A stretch of 64,000 bases of DNA from Halichoerus grypus (taxonomy: Eukaryota; Chordata; Mammalia; Carnivora; Phocidae). The notes beneath the pieces are model-generated. The model made no database searches. It was not told the origin of the DNA and worked only from the letters and a program-made list of their open reading frames with translations. The stretch lies in contig NC_135726.1 of NCBI RefSeq assembly GCF_964656455.1, positions 3,730,001-3,794,000 of the forward strand, read 5' to 3'. The position numbers and the translations under genes are program-made. Below are positions 19,855 to 30,149 of the stretch, in pieces. The number at the start of each line of letters is the position of its first letter. Positions within the stretch are counted from its first letter, which is position 1.

Positions 19855-20375
19855 CCCCTCCTGCACACTGCTGCCCAAGAACAGTGTTTATAACCCTCCC
19901 CTGCTCACCAACCTTCCATGGCTCCCCAGCACCCACAGGAAAAAAATAAACCAAACCCTTTGCAGAGCCCTCCCCACCCCTGACTCCTGACATCAGCCCT
20001 GGAACCCACTGACTCTTCACCAGAGCCAAGCAAAGGGCTCCTTGAGAGCCTGGACTGCACACTGTCTCCTCCAACAGGCCGGCCTACACCACCGCAGGGC
20101 CTTTGTGCAGTGCCCTTCTCTGCCCACCTGCCACCTCCTGGCCCCCCCCGCAGCACCCCCATCATGCTCTCTCGTGTGCGGATCTCTCCGCCGCTCCTCA
20201 CTGCCCAGCATGATCCTTTCTTTGCGCTGAGTTCTGTTTAATGTGTGAGGCCTCTGACTAGCCAGTGTGCCTTCGAGGGCAGGGCCACGCCTGTCCTGTT
20301 TACAGCTGCGCCCCCGTGCCAGCATGTGGCCAGGGTTTGGGGACCGCTGAGTGAAGAAGTGTGTGAATGAGTCCG
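19855..20375 (+). mobile_element. L2 3' end, long fragment
   Basis: CCTTCCATGGCTCCCCAGCA, GGAAAAAAATAAACCAAACC, GCAGGGCCTTTGTGCAGTGC, AGTGTGCCTTCGAGGGCAGG, TGTCCTGTTTACAGCTGCGC and GTGTGTGAATGAG preserve L2 order over about 500 bp. Confidence 0.85.
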
Positions 20376-20559
20376 CATCTCCCGGGGCTCAGGCAGGGCC
20401 AACACAGATCCCGAGTCCTGGCTGGCCTGAAAGGAACCTCCCCTGGGCCCAACCACCCCCACTCTGGCCCCAGCCTCTCAGATCCCGCGCACTACCCTCC
20501 CAGACCTGCCCCAACCGTGTAGACTTCCCCAACCGTGCCCATACACTCGTGCTCCGCTC
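20376..20559. other. Unassigned C-rich DNA
   Basis: No clear repeat or exon between two L2 fragments; it may be diverged L2. Confidence 0.3.
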
Positions 20560-20760
20560 CCCCCCAACCCGGCCAACTCCTGCACATCCCTCAAGAGCCC
20601 CTGCAAGTATTGCCTCCTTTGCTAGGCAGAGCCGATCACACCCCCTCTGACACCCTGTGGCGCGGACACACCCACTGTGAGGTCCACACGGGCTTGCCTT
20701 CATGGACCGCAGCGCCCGCACCCAGCAGGTGCTCGCTGTGCCACCACAAGAGAGCCACCT
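20560..20760 (+). mobile_element. L2 fragment
   Basis: CCCTCAAGAGCCCCTGCAAG, TTGCCTCCTTTGCTAGGCAG and GCCGATCACACCCCCTCTGA resemble the L2 'ctcaaatgtcacctcctc...aggccttccctgacc' part. CGCACCCAGCAGGTGCTCGC resembles the terminus. Diverged. Confidence 0.45.
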
Positions 20761-20844
20761 CCTCTGCGTTCCTTCCTGGCGTGCAGGCCTCCCCGACGGG
20801 ACCGGAGTGCTGATGGCAGGGGTTGTTTTACTCACTGGTAAGTC

Positions 20845-21135
20845 CTCAGTGGATGGATGGATGGATGGACCAACAGATGGGCAGATGGGCAGATAGGTGG
20901 ATGAATAGAAAGGAAGGAAAAATGGATGGATGGATGGATGGATGGATGGATGGATGGATGGATGGATGGATGGAAAGAAGGACTCAGGTAAGACAGATCT
21001 ATAAATGGCTGGAAGAAGGAAGGAAAGGCAGACAGATGGACGATGGATGCATGCAAGCATGGATGATGGAAGGAGAAATGGATGGATGGGTGGGTGAAAA
21101 ATGGATGGAGGGAGCGAGAGAGGGAGGAGGGGAGG
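20845..21135 (+). repeat. (ATGG)n / (GGAT)n array with decayed flanks
   Basis: A pure GGAT run of about 11-12 units at roughly 20928-20973 sits within a longer imperfect field of ATGGATGG, GGAAGGAA, GGCAGACAG and GGATGGGTGGGTG words. The pure core is likely polymorphic. Confidence 0.9.
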
Positions 21136-21435
21136 GTAGACGAGCAGGCAGGCAGGCAACTGGGTAAGGAGAATGAGCACTGCCCGTGTTACTTACTCCT
21201 TCACGGGTCCCCCTCCCCCCCCGCTTTCTGATTAGATGAAGAACCCCACAGAGGAGTCTCCCCCACCCTCACTGCCAAGGGCTGCCGCTGCTCTAAGCAG
21301 AGGGAAGGGGTGGTATCTTCTTAGCACTCCGTCCACACAAACCCACACGTCCCTCCCACCGGGGGCATCTGGACCAGCCCCACAGACAGTGTGGTGAGGC
21401 TGCGTACCGACTCATTTCCTAGCAGGGGACACTCA
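21136..21435. other. Unassigned DNA
   Basis: No repeat or exon recognised. Confidence 0.3.
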
Positions 21436-21439
21436 CAGA

Positions 21440-21690
21440 GCCCTTGCTACATACAGAGGCCCCTCCTTGGAGATTCCACACAGCCTGAACTCCAAAACAG
21501 TGCCCGGCAGCAGACTGTTCCCTCACCTTATCAAGAGGGAAACTGAGGCCCAAAGATGGTTACTCAGAGTCACACAGGTGCAGGTGGCTGAGCCAGGATT
21601 CGAACCCAGGCAGCGTGGCTCCAGAGCCCACATGCTTCGCCCCTCGGCTGCCCGCGGGCCCCAGGCTTGGTCACCATGTCCCACCTGCCT
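21440..21690 (-). mobile_element. MIR element, nearly full length
   Basis: AGCCCTTGCTACATACAGAG, then TATCAAGAGGGAAACTGAGG, AGAGTCACACAGGTGCAGGT, GAGCCAGGATTCGAACCCAG, CAGCGTGGCTCCAGAGCCCA. The B-box complement is well preserved. Confidence 0.93.
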
Positions 21691-21970
21691 GCTCCCTGGC
21701 ATTTCCACTCTCCTCGTTCCTCGTCTTAATCCTACATAGGATTTCTTACTTCACGGTTTCTCTTCAATCAACTCACCTTCTCAGCTTAAATAAATTTGAA
21801 ATGTACATGACGACCACAAAAGGAAAATCGGTATTAAGTAACATAAATAGAAGGTGACCCTAAAAACCCATACCATGAAAATGACGCAGTGTGGTTCAGT
21901 TTTAGCCAAATACTAATCCCAAAGAAGGCTCTGGGCCTGAGGCCTACTCTTATTAAAAAAAGAGAGATCA
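21691..21970. promoter_or_regulatory. AT-rich unique stretch, possible conserved element
   Basis: CTTAAATAAATTTGAAATGT, TCGGTATTAAGTAACATAAA and GGTTCAGTTTTAGCCAAATA are AT-rich and match no repeat I recognise. It could be a conserved element or a repeat I cannot name. Confidence 0.25.
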
Positions 21971-21974
21971 GCGA

Positions 21975-22505
21975 GTGTGGTAGTTTTAAAAAATACGTCC
22001 ACAGATGCTCCGACACGCTTCACTCGGTGAAGAGGTGGAGCCCTTGAGTATGGGCCAGACTTAGTGATTCACTACCAACGAGGAGAAGAGGGTGAGAGTC
22101 ACAGCGTGTGGCTTCTGAGACCACGTCATTACAGGCAAAGAGCTTCCTCCTGGTTCTCTCCTAGATCACTCACTCTGCAAAGCCAGCTGCTCGGCAGAGA
22201 GCCCCCCGTGGCAAGGCACTGAGCCCTCTTGCCACCAGCGAGCACTGGACCGAGGCCTCCAGCCACCGGTGTGAGGGCGCCATCTTGGCAGCTGGTCCTC
22301 CAGCCTCAGTGGAGCCTTCGGCTGAGACCACAGCCCCAGGCACCTCCCTGATTACAGTCTCATTGGAGACCTGGAGCCAGAATCACCCAGCCGAGCCACT
22401 CCCCACAGAGACTGTGAGACAAGAACTCTTTGTTCTTTGAAGCTGCAACATTCTGGGGTGTTTTGTTACACCGCGCGCGAGAGATAACTCACACAGCCAG
22501 TGAGA
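21975..22505 (+). mobile_element. MLT1-like MaLR solo LTR
   Basis: Order of blocks: GTGTGGTAGTTTTAAAAAAT, AGTATGGGCCAGACTTAGTG, GCGTGTGGCTTCTGAGACCA, TCACTCACTCTGCAAAGCCA, GGCGCCATCTTGGCAGCTGG, AGCCAGAATCACCCAGCCGA, ACAGAGACTGTGAGACAAGA and TTGAAGCTGCAACATTCTGG then GTGTTTTGTTACAC. This is the pattern of an ERVL-MaLR LTR. No internal retroviral genes adjoin it. Confidence 0.75.
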
Positions 22506-22730
22506 GAGAGGCATGTGAGACGGCAATTCCAAACCGAGACCTTCTTTCAAGTAGTCGGGAGGATCAAAACGCGACTGGAAGGGTAAGAAGTGAGCCCTGA
22601 CAGGACTCAATGTACTCTTCGCTATCGTGAATATTATTAATTACGGTGCCTCTCCCGTCTGCTCCCCACCAAGCTGCCGGGGGGGGGGCTGCGTGCATCA
22701 GCTCACATCTTCCTGGGGAGCTTCCCCAAC
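22506..22730. other. Unassigned DNA
   Basis: No repeat or exon recognised; an AT-rich word GTGAATATTATTAATTACGG lies at about 22626. Confidence 0.3.
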
Positions 22731-22734
22731 AGAC

Positions 22735-23265
22735 GCCCTTCCCACTCAGAGTGAACGCCCAGCGCTCCACGTCCTCCAGCCCCTACTGACCACTCAGACC
22801 CCACCACCCCCGCCCCGCTCTCCCTCCTCCCTGCTCCTCATGCATTCCAGCCACACGGCCTCCTGCTGTGCCCACAAAACCCCAAACTCATTCCCACCTC
22901 TTCTGGGCTTCTGCACGGACAGTCCTTCTGGTCCCTCTGACAGGACCCGCTCCTCCCTGGTCTGGCCCTCACTCCATTCAGCGCTTTGCTCGGAGGCCCC
23001 CTGACCACAGTATCTCCCAGTCAGTCCCCACGAGGCCCTGTTCCCTGCTTCCGACCCTCACTGGCTTCACGGCTACGCACAGCACTGACCTCCACGTGAC
23101 ACACGGTGCATACTTACTCCCTCGTCACTGCCTGCTGCTCCGCAGAAGGGAATCTCGCCTGGGGCTGGGCTGGGTCTGTGTGCTCGCAGCTCCCCCTCCC
23201 CTACTCGGAGCAGGGCCCGCACATAGTAGGTGCTCAGTGAGCCTCTGTGGAATGAATGCTAAAGC
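22735..23265 (+). mobile_element. L2 3' end, long fragment
   Basis: CCACGTCCTCCAGCCCCTAC, CATTCCAGCCACACGGCCTC, TCTTCTGGGCTTCTGCACGG, CGCTTTGCTCGGAGGCCCCC, GCAGGGCCCGCACATAGTAG, GTGCTCAGTGAGCCTCTGTG and GAATGAATGC preserve L2 order through the terminal GAATGAAT. Confidence 0.9.
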
Positions 23266-23714
23266 CTCCCCATCCTGCCATATCGTGTGGCATCCAGGAA
23301 ACCAGGGAGTCAGACTCGAACTGAACGAAGTTATAAACCCGACCTGGAACAGACCACGCTAATTTGTAGAGCCTCGAGCTAAACCCAAATATAAAAATGC
23401 TTCTCGGCTGCCAACCAGACCGAGGATTTTTTTTTTTTTTTAATGAGTTTGGCTCCAGGAATCTCTCCTCTATGTTCCTAAACCTCATCTTCCCTCGCTT
23501 CTCCCCTTCTCCCTGTTCTCCATGCTCGCTGCCATCACCAGCACAGAGATTCCTCCCAGGGCCCTCTGCTCCTTTGTTCTCCCCGCGGCATTGAAGGGTG
23601 CCTCCCCCCCGCCCGATGCAGGAACCCCGGTGGGGGCCCCGCCTCCGCCAGCCTTTGAGAGGTGCCAGGCGTTGCCCCGGGAAGCTGAGGGAAGGAGGTC
23701 TTTGCTCCAGAACA
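23266..23714. other. Unassigned DNA, unique-looking first half
   Basis: 23330-23410 (TAATTTGTAGAGCCTCGAGC, AAACCCAAATATAAAAATGC) is AT-richer and unassigned. A T16 run lies near 23427. The second half is GC-rich. No exon supported. Confidence 0.3.
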
Positions 23715-23942
23715 TCTTAACAATGGTCCTGAGAATGGGTACAGGGTTTCCATCAGGGATGATGAGAAAGTTCTAGAATGAAATGGGCATGGCCCTGAGG
23801 GTTGCATAACAGCATGGAGGTACTTAACACCACTAGACTATACCCTGGAAAATGGTTACAGTGGTAAATTTTACATTGTGTTTGTTTAATGTTCATTTTT
23901 TTACACAACAAAAAAAGTGTTAAAAAAAAATGGTGCTGGCCC
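23715..23942 (+). mobile_element. L1 3' end fragment
   Basis: GAATGGGTACAGGGTTTCCA, GGATGATGAGAAAGTTCTAG, GGGTTGCATAACAGCATGGA, GGTACTTAACACCACTAGAC, CCTGGAAAATGGTTACAGTG, GTAAATTTTACATTGTG and an A-rich end match an old L1 tail in order. Confidence 0.9.
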
Positions 23943-24235
23943 CATTTGGCATCATCAAGTTCAGGAGTCCGAAGAATTTAAAATTGACAGTGAAGCTAGG
24001 TTTGAAGACATTTTTCTGCATTTCTCTGAGATAGAACAGATAACTTTGATTCCTGCCTGGCCGGCAAACCGACTTCTTCCTACGACAACGAAGAAAACAA
24101 TCAAAATCAACCTGGTAACAGTGCCCACTGAAACATCTCACAAACGTGCTTCTGGGGTAGACAGTATACAGCTTAACGTTTTTTATTTTCCTCTTTCGTA
24201 TGCAAAATTAAAATAGAGAGAGGAGAAGAAACGTC
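23943..24235. promoter_or_regulatory. AT-rich unique stretch, possible conserved element
   Basis: GAATTTAAAATTGACAGTGA, TTTCTCTGAGATAGAACAGA, ACTTTGATTCCTGCCTGG, AAGAAAACAATCAAAATCAA and GTATGCAAAATTAAAATAGA. It has no recognisable repeat order. An open frame of about 99 codons lies on the plus strand but begins in the L1 tail and lacks coding signatures. Confidence 0.3.
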
Positions 24236-25315
24236 ACTATAGGCACGGAGCCCGGGGGTGAATCCGGTGAATCTGGTGAGTCCACCGGTGGGGAAGGCGC
24301 GCTGAGCCGGAGGGGCCGCCCCCAGGAAGGAGATCAGTGAGACAGAAAATAAATAAACAAAAGCTTCCCAACTTCGGACAGAGGGTTTGCAACGCGGACG
24401 ATCCTCTGTTGGCAGGCCACGCGGCGAGCCTCAGATGTATTTGTAATTGGGCCACGGTTTTCGGCTTCCCGGCTACATGTGTGTTTGAGGAGGTGCTCGA
24501 CTTGGTCACAACGTCCAAGCTGCCTGATCCGACAGAGCCGTTGGCGCATGGCTACTGGAAGGGGGAACCAGCTGTTTGGAAAAATAGGTCTAACTGCCGC
24601 CCCTCCCCCCCGCACCAGCAACGTCTTTCCCAGATCTAAAGCTGCCGGTGGGCCAGTTCCAACCACTGAGGGTGTCCTGGAGAGCGTCGAACCCCCCATT
24701 GTGTGCCTCCAGCCCACCTGTGGTCCTGCCTGCCACTGGCCAATTCACTGGCAGACGGGGCCAGCCCAGAGTTGGGGAGTCCTGCTCTGGCCCCCAGTCA
24801 GGGGCTGGGCGCGGCAGACTGAGGTTCTGGACCAATCTGGCCCCGAGCGTCCAATGGAGGAAGAGGCTGGGGCCTCCACCCTGAAGCGCGTGAGGCTGCT
24901 GCACCTGGGGCCTCAGGCGGGGCAGGGGGGCAATGGAGGGCCGGGCAGGTGCCTGCCAGCAGGGGTGCAGCTCCGAGGAAGGGAGCTGTGGAACCCGCCT
25001 GCTGTCCTCTCCCCTCTCCCAGGCACCCCCAGGAGACCTGTGGCTGCCCCGTGGCCTGGTGGGCATAGGCCTCCCCCGCCCTCCCTGAAGCTGGCCCAGC
25101 CAGGTAGGGGTGACCCTGGGGGAGAAGGGCTGGGCCGGCAGCTGAGTCAGCTCCCGCCAGGTCAAGCAGAGAGCTGACCTCCCCACCCAGAGGCGGGAAA
25201 ACGCCCGTCTCCAACCAGGGCCTGCCCAGCCCAGGCAAGGAGCCCGAGTGCCATCAGCAGCCCCTGCAACGGTACCAGGAGGCTGGAGGCCGCGCCCCAC
25301 CCGCCTGCAAGGCGC
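24236..25315. other. Unassigned GC-rich DNA
   Basis: About 1.1 kb. Frames on both strands run for over 200 codons and overlap each other completely; neither shows a domain, a typical start context or splice signals. No repeat family recognised. Confidence 0.35.
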
Positions 25316-25319
25316 TCCT

Positions 25320-25392
25320 CTCTGGACTTGCGTTAGTTACAGTGCTGGTTGCTATTTTAAATCCCCGGCTTGTTTAGGAAGCCCCGGCAGAG
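25320..25392. promoter_or_regulatory. Putative conserved noncoding element
   Basis: GGACTTGCGTTAGTTACAGT, GCTGGTTGCTATTTTAAATC and CCCGGCTTGTTTAGGAAGCC stand out against the GC-rich flank. The CTATTTTAAA word is MEF2-like, and TTGTTTA is forkhead-like. Confidence 0.35.
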
Positions 25393-25532
25393 AGGGCTGA
25401 GCAGGCTGAGCCCCTGAGGGGATGTGGGCTGGGGGCAGCCCCGGCTGGGAATCTGGGGCCTGCTGCCATTTGAACAGGGGACCAATTAATCCCTGCGGGG
25501 GCGTGGGGCATGTGGCTCGCCCTGTACAGAAG

Positions 25533-25533
<1 letters not shown>

Positions 25534-25588
<55 letters not shown>
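25534..25588 (+). repeat. (GT)n microsatellite, about 27 units
   Basis: An uninterrupted TG/GT run of 55 bases followed by CGGGGGCGGGGTGGGG. Likely highly length-polymorphic. Confidence 0.97.
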
Positions 25589-25592
<4 letters not shown>

Positions 25593-25594
<2 letters not shown>

Positions 25595-26020
25595 CGGGGT
25601 GGGGGGCGTTCAGTAGCCTGCAGCTGACCTCCCCAGCAAACGAGCCACAGAGTGGGCTCCTCGTGGGTGACCAGGCTCCGCCCCTCCCCCCAGCAGGGAC
25701 AGCTGCAGGCTGCCCCTGGCCTCCCCTGGCCTCCCTGCCTAAAGCAGGGGCTGAGCCACTTGACCTTGGAGGGCTGGTCTACTCCAGGATTTTACGGTTG
25801 GGGGCCTGGTTTTCCCAGCCACCGTGTCTCAGGGAGAGGACAGCCCAGAGGACGTGGAGTGGCCACAAAGGCTTGGCTGTTCTCCCATGTGCCTCGCTGG
25901 GCTGGGGAGGAGAGAGGGGGGCTGCTGTGGGGGCACAGGCGGGGTGGGGGCGGGGCAGGAGGAGGCTGGAAGGAGCCAGGGAGCAGGGAGGACGTTTTGG
26001 GAAGGCTTCCTGAAGAAAGG
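25593..26020. other. Unassigned GC-rich DNA
   Basis: No exon or repeat recognised. Confidence 0.3.
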
Positions 26021-26021
26021 G

Positions 26022-26165
26022 GTGGGGAGAGACACAGAGACACAGAGAGAGACACGGAAGCACAGAGACATGGAGAGACAGAGACCAAGAGACACATACT
26101 GAGAGAGAAACAGGAGGGAGAGAGAAACCCAAAGACAGAGACAAAGAGAACGGGAGAAGGCGCAC
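26022..26165 (+). repeat. AGAGACA-rich low-complexity stretch
   Basis: GAGACACAGAGACACAGAG words repeat with drift over about 140 bases. The Ser/Leu/Cys/Val frames on the minus strand follow from it. Confidence 0.85.
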
Positions 26166-26239
26166 AACGCGGCCACGGGAGAAGGCGCTAGAAGGCCGAC
26201 ATGTGTGTGGTGAGGCTGAAGTTCAAAAAGGAGGGGAAG

Positions 26240-26585
26240 AGGTGGTTTGACGACCAAAGTCATTGAAAAATTTTTGGCACAGCTGCCCGAGGCTCCTGGC
26301 TGCGGGCCCGGCTCCGCACTGAACTTAAACAAACCCCTGTAGCAGCCATCTGCTTGATTTTAAAATAAATCAAACAGTCTGCTGAGCCGGGTGATCGAGT
26401 TTCCATCTGTGCCGCCGCTCGCTCGCCGGCTTGGAGCCGCGCTTGCCTCTCCCAGCCAAGCCTCCTGGCAACATGTGGGCCGGTAATTCCTCCAGGAGCA
26501 GGGGAAACCGGACCCCCGCCCGCCCAGGCCTAACTGAAACCAAGTGCTATTTTTACAGCCACCCACGGCAGAGGGAGGACCGAAG
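26240..26585. promoter_or_regulatory. Putative conserved noncoding element (about 340 bp)
   Basis: The longest unique, motif-dense stretch I see: CATTGAAAAATTTTTGGCAC, GAACTTAAACAAACCCCTGT, GCTTGATTTTAAAATAAATC, AAACAGTCTGCTGAGCCGGG, GGCCGGTAATTCCTCCAGGA, GGGGAAACCGGACC and CAAGTGCTATTTTTACAGCC (MEF2-like). It has no repeat signature and mixes AT-rich and CpG-containing words, as many developmental enhancers do. The role is inferred. Confidence 0.4.
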
Positions 26586-26905
26586 AGCGCTCTGAACACC
26601 CAGGCACGGGGTTGTGCTGAGCGGCTTCGGCCCACGGGGTCCCCCCCTCTGCCCTGAGAGAAAGGGCTGAGGGGCCGAGCAGTGGGTGCTGGTCCCCCAG
26701 GGACAGGATGATGCTCCCGCGTCTGGGCAGCTGCGGCTTGCTGGGGGCGGCGCCCGCCCGGGGCCCACCTGGAGCAGCCCAAAATAGCAGCGGGGATTCC
26801 CCCCCCTTCCCTCAGGCTGGGGTCACCCTGGAAAGTGCTGCCCATCTGTCCCTAAGTCCAGGAGACCAGGGGAGCCTGCCTTCCCCAGCCCAGGCCGGAA
26901 ACAAA
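26586..26905. other. Unassigned GC-rich DNA
   Basis: No repeat or exon recognised. Confidence 0.3.
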
Positions 26906-26909
26906 GAAG

Positions 26910-26995
26910 GAGAAACACCAGCCCAGCAGGGTTCAGTGACCCCATCTGCGCAATGGGCATAAAGCAGCCCTCCTGGTGGTCTTGGGGGAGCAAAG
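26910..26995 (+). mobile_element. MIR fragment (weak)
   Basis: CAGTGACCCCATCTGCGCAA then TGGGCATAAAGCAGCCCTCC resembles the MIR 'cctcatctgtaaaatgggnataa' segment. Confidence 0.4.
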
Positions 26996-27340
26996 ATGGG
27001 GGCCCATGATCCTGGGGCTGCAGCTGGCACATGGGGCCTTTATACGCGATTTTAGGAAACATAGAAAGGAGAGAAAGGACCACAGGAATAGGGTCAGGGT
27101 CCCCCACCCTACTCTGAAGGACAGGATCCGAGATGGTAAACGGGGCCCTGGCTGCCAGCTAAGCAGGCTGGGGTCTCTGTCCCCAGCCAGATGCCTCCAT
27201 TCCATGATCAGACTGCCCTCTGATCCTGCCAGAGGTTCCCTGGTGCCAGCAGGGAGGTGTGTGGGTGAGGAGGGACCCCAATCTTACTCACCCCTCAACA
27301 CATGAACCATGGCAGGCCAGGAGGGGGAGTCCACAGGCCT
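26996..27340. other. Unassigned DNA
   Basis: No repeat or exon recognised. Confidence 0.3.
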
Positions 27341-27344
27341 AGAC

Positions 27345-27450
27345 CCAGGGCCACCTCTCCCACAGCGTGTGGCTTTGGGCAAGTTGTGCTCCCTCTGAGC
27401 CTGGGATCCCCCTGTCCCCTCCCCTCCATCAAAACAGGGGGCGGCAGCGG
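27345..27450 (+). mobile_element. MIR fragment
   Basis: AGCGTGTGGCTTTGGGCAAG, TTGTGCTCCCTCTGAGCCTG and CCCTCCATCAAAACAGGGGG follow the MIR core with many substitutions. Confidence 0.6.
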
Positions 27451-27740
27451 AGTGGATGGCTTGGGGACCACGGCCGTTCCGAGGGATGGCCAGACTTCTG
27501 CACCTGGAAGCTTCCCCTGGACTGCCTTGCCAATGCTTCTCTCCTCAGCCCCCAATGCAGCCCAGAAATGAAGACAAGCGGGTTCTAACAGGCACAGCAT
27601 GCCCTCCTTGTCAGGTACACTCTCGGCTTCCCACCTGCCCCCACCCCGTCATCTCCAGGCGCAGGCTCTGTGGACCGCCGCCGGTGCAAGTGTCCTGCCA
27701 CACTTCATACCCTCCTGGCCACCTGTGCGGTCGGAGCCTC
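27451..27740. other. Unassigned GC-rich DNA
   Basis: The start of a 460-codon open frame lies here; see the rejected list for why it is not called as a gene. Confidence 0.35.
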
Positions 27741-27744
27741 CTCT

Positions 27745-27842
27745 CCCCCATTTTCCAGGTGGGGAAACTGAGGCAGAGAACGGTCGAGTCAATTGCTCAA
27801 AGGTTACCCCAGGATAACAACAGTGCAGACCTAGCCCCCTCT
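27745..27842 (-). mobile_element. MIR fragment
   Basis: CCATTTTCCAGGTGGGGAAA, CTGAGGCAGAGAACGGTCGA and AATTGCTCAAAGGTTACCCC are a reverse MIR core. Confidence 0.75.
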
Positions 27843-28014
27843 AATGCCACACCATCAACCATCCTGCCCCCCTCCCTTCTCCACGGGTGGGTGGTCCTCT
27901 CTCCGTCCCCCCAGGCCAGCTCTGGCTGCTCATCAACCCAATCAGCCTTTGTCGAGACCCACACAAAGGTCAGGCACACGGCTTCCCATAGCCCACCCCG
28001 CTCATTCCCCAAGA

Positions 28015-28115
28015 ACACCCAGAGAAGGGATGCTGCAAACCCACTTTGCAGCTGGGGACACTGCAGTCCAGTACGTGGCCCAGAGCCAGACGGGCAGCAA
28101 GGGGCAGGGCGGGGA
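28015..28115 (-). mobile_element. MIR fragment (weak)
   Basis: CACTTTGCAGCTGGGGACAC, TGCAGTCCAGTACGTGGCCC and AGAGCCAGACGGGCAGCAAG resemble a reverse MIR core with many changes. Confidence 0.45.
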
Positions 28116-28299
28116 CGTGAGCAGTGGGCACTCTGGCCTGGGCTGCGCCGGCTCAGTGCCCCTACTCGCCCCCTGCCCCCAGAAGCCAGGACTGGGCCGG
28201 GAGGGGAGGGCGCATGCAGGGAGGGAAGGGGCCACGGGGGCTGCCCTCCTCCCCCTGCCGCACCCCTGCCCTTCCTGTCCTCCCCCCACGGCCCCCGAC

Positions 28300-28355
28300 G
28301 TCCCCCTCATGCATTCAACAAACAGACCGCGCACCTACTGTGTGCTGCCCCACCG
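28300..28355 (-). mobile_element. L2 or MIR terminus fragment
   Basis: CATGCATTCAACAAACAGAC then CGCACCTACTGTGTGCTGCC is the reverse complement of the shared L2/MIR end. Too short to separate the two. Confidence 0.5.
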
Positions 28356-29480
28356 CCAGCCCCACCGAGGCCCCAAGGCCGTGGGAAAGACGCTCCCATC
28401 TCTGGCAGCAGGTGCAGTAAGAGGGAGCGTGCCAACGCCAAGGAGGGGGGGCAAAGGCAAGGTCCAATGGGAGCGTGCACTGCTGTCCCACTCGCTGGGG
28501 GGCTTGAACGACAGAAACCCGTTCCCTCGGTTTGGAGAGGTCGGAGATCCCGCTCCTTCCGCAGGCCCTGGGGTGGATCCTCCCTGCCTCTTCTAGCTCC
28601 TGGCGTGCCCCGGCTGGCCGTGGCATCACCGTCCCCCCGCCACCATCCTCACGTGGCCCTGTGTGTGCACGTGTCTCCCTCTTCCTGCAGGGACAGTGGC
28701 CGGGGGACTCAGGGCCATGCTACACCAGGGCGGCCTCCTCGGTACTTGACCGCATCCGCAGAGGCCTTCTTCCCAAATAAGGCCACACTCACGGGTTCGG
28801 TGGACGTGAACCTTGGGGGACCCTTCAGCCCAGGATAGTCCGATTCCCTGCAGTGCGGCCACCTGGGCACATCTCCCCGGGAGAAGAGAAGCCGCCTCTG
28901 TGGAGACGGGCCCAGCAGGCATTCCACTCACCAAACCCAATACTTGGATGATGTCAATCTTTTTTTCCGTCTCTGGACTCCAAACAGCCAGACCCTATTA
29001 TGGGATATTATGTACCCAGAGGAAGGGCGCCAGGGCCGGCCCCCAGCCTGGCAAGAGACGCCCTAGGATGGCCTCCGCCTCGCTTAGCAGCGCTCGCTCG
29101 CTCGCTCGTGGAACCAGTCGCAGAAAATCTCTGTGGGGACGACCAAGGCCTCCGTTCCCACACCACTGACTCAGCGCATCTCAGCAGCCTGCCCGACCTC
29201 TACCCTCAGGGCCTGTGAGCCCGAGCTGCCTGCAGGCGCCGGCCCCCTGTCCCCGGCCCAGGGCCTCCTCCGAGGCTCCCGGCTCCCGTGAGAACGGCAG
29301 CGCCGAGTCTGAGCCCGGAGGACGGCCTTCAAGGTCAACCCCGCAAGCGTGCCGCTGGGAGTGGGAGCCCAGGCTCCGCCGGCCCGGCTGACTGGGGCAC
29401 TCGGCAGCTACCAGGACGCTTCCGGACAGGTGCTGTTCGAGGACGAAAATGCCGAAGTGCACAGACAGGTTCTCTGCGCG
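28356..29480. other. Unassigned GC-rich DNA
   Basis: About 1.1 kb with no assignable repeat or exon. GCTCGCTCGCTCGCTCG at 29092-29109 is a short GCTC run. An AT-richer patch (AATCTTTTTTTCCGTCTCTG) lies near 28955. Confidence 0.35.
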
Positions 29481-29484
29481 GCTT

Positions 29485-29625
29485 GTCTATTTACCTGAGA
29501 GAGAGAGCACGCGAGGGAGGGCAGACGGAGAAGCAGAGAGACCGCCAAGCAGACTCCCCACTGAGCGTGGAGCGGGAAATCAAGAGTCGGACGCTTAACG
29601 GACTGAGCCGCCCAGGCATCCCGCC
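29485..29625 (-). mobile_element. CAN-SINE, degraded and internally shortened
   Basis: TTGTCTATTTACCTGAGAGA, GGGCAGACGGAGAAGCAGAG, CAGACTCCCCACTGAGCGTG, then an abrupt jump to AAATCAAGAGTCGGACGCTT and GACTGAGCCGCCCAGGCATC. The central 'gggctc...atcatgacctgagc' part is missing, so about 50 bases have been deleted. Confidence 0.85.
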
Positions 29626-30148
29626 CCCCGGCCCCCCAGCCCCGGCTCGTCTTATTAAATGTGAGGGAGGCAGTTCTCCCGCTTCTGAGCTGCACTCCCG
29701 TGTCTTGCTGCCACCACCTGTGAAATGGGGTGGCCCTGCTGCAGCCGGTGTGCACGCCCTCTGTGGGTGACCCCTTCTTACCCCACACGGAGCTGGTACT
29801 ACCATCGAGCCTGGCGAGACCAGGGGTGGCACAGGGCAGCGAGGATGGAAGGGTCTGAAGCAGAGGGTCTGGCCTCTGGTATCGAGGACCCACGAGGCAG
29901 GCGTGGGGTGGCCTGTCCAAGGCCTCACAGCTCCCGTGATTTGGAGCCGGGTGCTGGCCCAGGCCTCTGCCCAGCCTCCTTGCTGCCCCTTGGGGCAGAG
30001 CATCTCAGGCAGGGCCTCCTTCCCAGCAGCTAATGGGACCTGCGAACTCTGGGGGCTCATGGCAACGGGGAGCCCGAAGGCTCTGTGCCCCACGGCGCCA
30101 GGGTCGCTTGAAACACAACCCGTTGAATGGCTTCCATTTGGTGGATGC
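29626..30148. other. Unassigned GC-rich DNA
   Basis: Faint MIR-like words (CACCTGTGAAATGGGG near 29715; AGGCCTCACAGCTCCCGTGA near 29920) but no assignable element. No exon supported. Confidence 0.35.
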
Positions 30149-30149
30149 C

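Noticed and set aside
20928..20976. Telomeric or CRISPR-like repeat
   Set aside because: A tetranucleotide GGAT run without spacers; not TTAGGG and not a CRISPR array. The genome is mammalian.
20845..21135. Trp/Met/Asp-rich frames over the GGAT array
   Set aside because: Simple-repeat translation.
21975..22505. Active endogenous retrovirus
   Set aside because: Only solo MaLR-type LTR remnants are present at 21.98 and 30.15 kb. No internal genes, primer-binding site or paired LTR is visible.
27456..28838. 460-codon open frame on the plus strand, the longest in the window
   Set aside because: It runs through a reverse MIR core at 27.75-27.84 kb and a MIR/L2 terminus at 28.30 kb, has no recognisable domain, is rich in Pro/Arg/Ser, and is overlapped by open frames in other phases and on the other strand.
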